Of a stretch of 64,000 bases of DNA, positions 61,855-64,000 are shown piece by piece; the stretch's first letter is position 1; the number at the start of each line of letters is the position of its first letter. Under the pieces are notes generated by a model. It was given only the letters and a program-made list of their open reading frames with translations. It made no database searches and was not told the origin of the DNA. Location of the stretch: contig JWTM01000101.1 in assembly GCA_001749745.1 (NCBI GenBank), positions 310,001-374,000 on the forward strand, read 5' to 3'. A program made the translations under genes and the position numbers. The DNA is from Candidatus Marispirochaeta associata. Its GTDB lineage: Bacteria; Spirochaetota; Spirochaetia; JC444; Marispirochaetaceae.

Positions 61855-62906
61855 GGTTCTACTCCTTCAATCTCTTCTATACGTTCGCTAAAACGCTCCC
61901 TGAAGCCATCCAGGTAGGCGGCGGCCTGCTGCTCCCGTAAAGGTCTGGGCCGTACGCCGAAGAGCTCCAGATAGCTCCGTGCGAAGATCCATTCAAGCGT
62001 CCCTTGGTTAAGCCCCAGTCCGGTGATCAGGGGAATATCGGCTTTAGAAAGGGGGAACGGATTCGCGAACTCCTCTTCCCTAGCGAGAAACAGCTCGAGC
62101 ATTCTCGTTCCCCGGCGAACTGTCTTTAAGGATTGGCCGGGAAGTCCTTCGATTTCGCCGCTCTCCTCCTGGAGGGATAGAAAGAGCGCATCCGTACCGA
62201 AGATGATCCGCGGTGCATAGTCGCTGAAGAAGCTCGCCGCCATCCTCCTGCGCTTCTCGCCGCCGCCTAAGTCCGGATAGAGATATCGCCCCGGGGCCAG
62301 GTCGAGGTAGGCGTTGGGGTAATCGTCCAGAAAACCCGCCATCCTCGGAACATCCCCGGCCAGGAAGAGGAGGTGGGGGAAGATGAATCGGCCCTCCGGG
62401 ACTGCGCGGCAAACCCGCTCCGCCTGCTCGATCAGTTCGTCGAAGCCGGGTACCTCTTTTCCGACATAACTCCAGGGGCCGCCGGTGCGTTCCCAGAAGA
62501 GGGGAGGGTCGGCGACATGGATCAGCACCGGGATACCCGCTTCGGCGGCCTTGCGGTAGGCGGCCAGCAGGGCGGGATCGTCGATGGAGAGGCCGAGCTC
62601 GGCCTGAAGCTCCGGCTTTCCTTCCCAGAGTTTAAGGCCGTCGAAACCCATTTCTATCATAGCCTGCGCCTGCTCCTCGAGGGGTGCCCTCTCGGGCGAC
62701 CAGTGGTCGAAGGAGCCGAGGATGTCTACCCGGCCCGGGAGGCAGCGCTTGGCGAGGATCAGTTCCGGATTGAAGTTGAGCCCCTCCCGGAAGGGGAGGG
62801 ATACGATGCCGACCCGGTCCACGCCGCCGATCTGTTCTTGATCCAGATAGGCCTTCAGCTCCTCGAGACGTCCGGCGGCGCCGAAGTGGATATGCCCGTC
62901 GATCAT
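61851..62906 (-). CDS. Amidohydrolase family protein (PF04909-like)
   Basis: 351 aa. HxH metal signature at the start (MIDGHIHFGAAG), MGFDGLKLWEGKPEL, AGIPVLIHVADPPLF (His ligand), IFPHLLFLAGDVPRM and IIFGTDALFLS (Asp ligand). Members hydrolyse or decarboxylate small cyclic acids and lactones. Lies 19 bases after the NagB-like gene. Confidence 0.87.
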   Translation of the reverse strand: MIDGHIHFGAAGRLEELKAYLDQEQIGGVDRVGIVSLPFREGLNFNPELILAKRCLPGRVDILGSFDHWSPERAPLEEQAQAMIEMGFDGLKLWEGKPELQAELGLSIDDPALLAAYRKAAEAGIPVLIHVADPPLFWERTGGPWSYVGKEVPGFDELIEQAERVCRAVPEGRFIFPHLLFLAGDVPRMAGFLDDYPNAYLDLAPGRYLYPDLGGGEKRRRMAASFFSDYAPRIIFGTDALFLSLQEESGEIEGLPGQSLKTVRRGTRMLELFLAREEEFANPFPLSKADIPLITGLGLNQGTLEWIFARSYLELFGVRPRPLREQQAAAYLDGFRERFSERIEEIEGVEP

Positions 62907-62925
62907 GGCTCTCGAACAAGCCGGG

Positions 62926-63750
62926 TCAACGGAGGGCGAAGTCGGGCTTCATGGCCACGATCGGCGTAACCGTCAGGTTTGCCTTCGGGTGACGCCGGGC
63001 GAAGGAGGCGGGAAACTCCGGTCCCATGGGTCCGAAGAGGAGTTTGCGCACCACCGCCGCCTGCCAGGGGCGGTTCATGTAGATCTTCAGCTCCCGGGCC
63101 GCCAGGATCTGCTTCATCCCCACGGTAACCGCCTTGGCCGGCACCTGATCGAAGGCGCCCCGCATGGCGGTGTTGGAGTTGATGGTGATCGTCTCCCGGG
63201 TGAGTTCGACGATGCGCGAGGGAGCGTCGGCGGGACAAGGGGCTTCGTTGAAGGCCAGGTGTCCGTTGATCCCCACCCCGGCGAAGCAGATATCGATCCC
63301 CCCCAACTCCTCTATTCTGCGGTCGTAGGCGGACGGGTCGGACGGGTCGGGAAAGTAGATCTGATCAGCTGCAAGGCCGCAATCGACAGGAACGGTTCCC
63401 AGGAACTCGCGTTCGATAAACCCTCGGAACGAGAGGGGGCTCGTGACCGGCACCGCCCGGATCTCTTCCCCGGGCTCCAGGTACTCGTCCATGAAGAAGC
63501 AGTGCAGCCGGGAGAGGTCCAGGGGCATCCGGCGGCAGAGCTCGGCGAAGCGGCGGTACTGAAAGGTCGGTCCCACCGGTAGAATGAAGCGCGTAAGCTC
63601 GTCTCGCGCATTCGCTTCACGCACCGCGGCGTACATCTCCAGGGCGATCCGCCAGTAGAGATCGGTCTCGGTTTCGACCTGCTCCACCGGGAGCGGGCTG
63701 TCCGGTCCCAATTCCCGGGCGTAGATTGCAGGATCGACGGAATAGCTCAT
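62926..63750 (-). CDS. nagB: Glucosamine-6-phosphate deaminase/isomerase (NagB) family
   Basis: 274 aa. Catalytic motifs: LHCFFMDEYLEPGEE (the DEY that starts ring chemistry), FAGVGINGHLAFNEAP (base and ring-opening His) and NRPWQAAVVRKLLFGPMG. The usual GIGxDGHIAFNEP reads GVGINGHLAFNEAP, so it belongs to a side branch and may act on another amino-sugar phosphate. Only 4 bases separate it from the sugar permease gene upstream. Confidence 0.88.
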   Translation of the reverse strand: MSYSVDPAIYARELGPDSPLPVEQVETETDLYWRIALEMYAAVREANARDELTRFILPVGPTFQYRRFAELCRRMPLDLSRLHCFFMDEYLEPGEEIRAVPVTSPLSFRGFIEREFLGTVPVDCGLAADQIYFPDPSDPSAYDRRIEELGGIDICFAGVGINGHLAFNEAPCPADAPSRIVELTRETITINSNTAMRGAFDQVPAKAVTVGMKQILAARELKIYMNRPWQAAVVRKLLFGPMGPEFPASFARRHPKANLTVTPIVAMKPDFALR

Positions 63751-63754
63751 GCTT

Positions 63755-64000
63755 CTAACCCTTTACCGCTCCGGCGGCCAGCCCCTTGATGATCTTCTCA
63801 TGCAGGAAGACATAGACCAGAATGCTCGGAATAATCGTCAAGACGATGGCGGCGAACATTGAGGTGTAGTCGGTAAAGAACTGACTGGTGAAGAAGCGGA
63901 TACCGAGCTGCAGGGTCCGGGCCTTCATGCTGGAGGTGAGCAGCAGGGCATAGATAAACTCGTTCCAGGAGAAGAGGAAGACGAAGGTTCCGGCGGTAAC
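63755..64000 (-). CDS. Carbohydrate ABC transporter permease, C-terminal part (runs off window)
   Basis: Last 81 codons of a MalG-type inner-membrane permease: FLFSWNEFIYALLLTSS, then two hydrophobic stretches and the typical ending EKIIKGLAAGAVKG. Stop TAG at 63757-63755. It heads the NagB, amidohydrolase and Gfo genes and probably imports the sugar they process. The EAA loop is outside the window. Confidence 0.92.
   Translation of the reverse strand, partial: VTAGTFVFLFSWNEFIYALLLTSSMKARTLQLGIRFFTSQFFTDYTSMFAAIVLTIIPSILVYVFLHEKIIKGLAAGAVKG

Noticed and set aside
1-64000. CRISPR arrays, tRNA or rRNA genes, insertion sequences, integrases
   Set aside because: No regularly spaced repeats, no cloverleaf-like or rRNA-like stretch, and no transposase or integrase frame was recognised on either strand.

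Overview
The window is about 60% GC and densely coded, with no gene-free stretch longer than 300 bases. It looks like chromosome from a free-living, saccharolytic, probably anaerobic diderm. A spirochaete is the best guess, from gene content only: a DUF4954 protein, a LolA-like/RND/beta-barrel export set, a NusG paralogue with CapD and DegT genes, split transketolase, COG1900-type homocysteine synthesis and many sugar oxidoreductases. No rRNA or tRNA gene, CRISPR array, insertion sequence or prophage gene was seen.

Layout. 1-1.9 kb: 5' part of dnaE. 2-7.9 kb: a small lipoprotein, a TetR regulator, and an RND exporter with a LolA-like protein and an outer-membrane barrel. TGCACT-type half-sites lie in all three promoters. 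7.9-16.6 kb: an apparent seven-gene minus-strand operon headed by a NusG paralogue (CapD-type dehydratase, DegT aminotransferase, a degenerate three-subunit molybdenum hydroxylase, DUF4954). 16.7-24.3 kb: a secreted protein, an RlpA/SPOR-type protein, ligA, a TylF-type methyltransferase, a Bax-inhibitor-1 protein and a chemoreceptor.

24.3-35.0 kb is the most interesting part. It holds a split transketolase, an RpiB-like isomerase, a CoA-acylating aldehyde dehydrogenase, a SucCD-like acyl-CoA ligase and a DASS transporter in one operon. Divergent from it are a ROK repressor and a GH31 enzyme very close to the sulfoquinovosidase YihQ. This is the gene set expected for the sulfoglycolytic transketolase (sulfo-TK) route: sulfoquinovoside to sulfoquinovose, then to sulfoacetaldehyde, sulfoacetyl-CoA and exported sulfoacetate with ATP formation. 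The same palindrome, TTACTT-N5-AAGTAA, sits on both control regions. Active-site changes in the isomerase and ligase fit a non-phosphorylated substrate that cannot form a sugar ring and a non-succinate acid. The GH31 sulfonate-binding arginine is replaced by glutamine, and no sulfoquinovose isomerase is present, so the exact substrate is open.

35.0-38.2 kb: the COG1900 / NIL-ferredoxin / COG2122 set for anaerobic homocysteine synthesis, led by an SMP-30 lactonase. 38.3-45.8 kb: an amidohydrolase, a CheY-like regulator, hflX, srkA, an outer-membrane protein, a diguanylate cyclase and a LON-domain protein. 45.8-50.0 kb: an L-fucose-type oxidative sugar cluster with a XylR-like activator. 50-55 kb: two Gfo/Idh/MocA oxidoreductases, an AI-2E-family permease and an unknown membrane protein that overlaps the next gene tail to tail. 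55-64 kb: a yejABEF peptide importer behind a Gfo oxidoreductase, an amidohydrolase, a NagB-like deaminase and the end of a sugar ABC permease.
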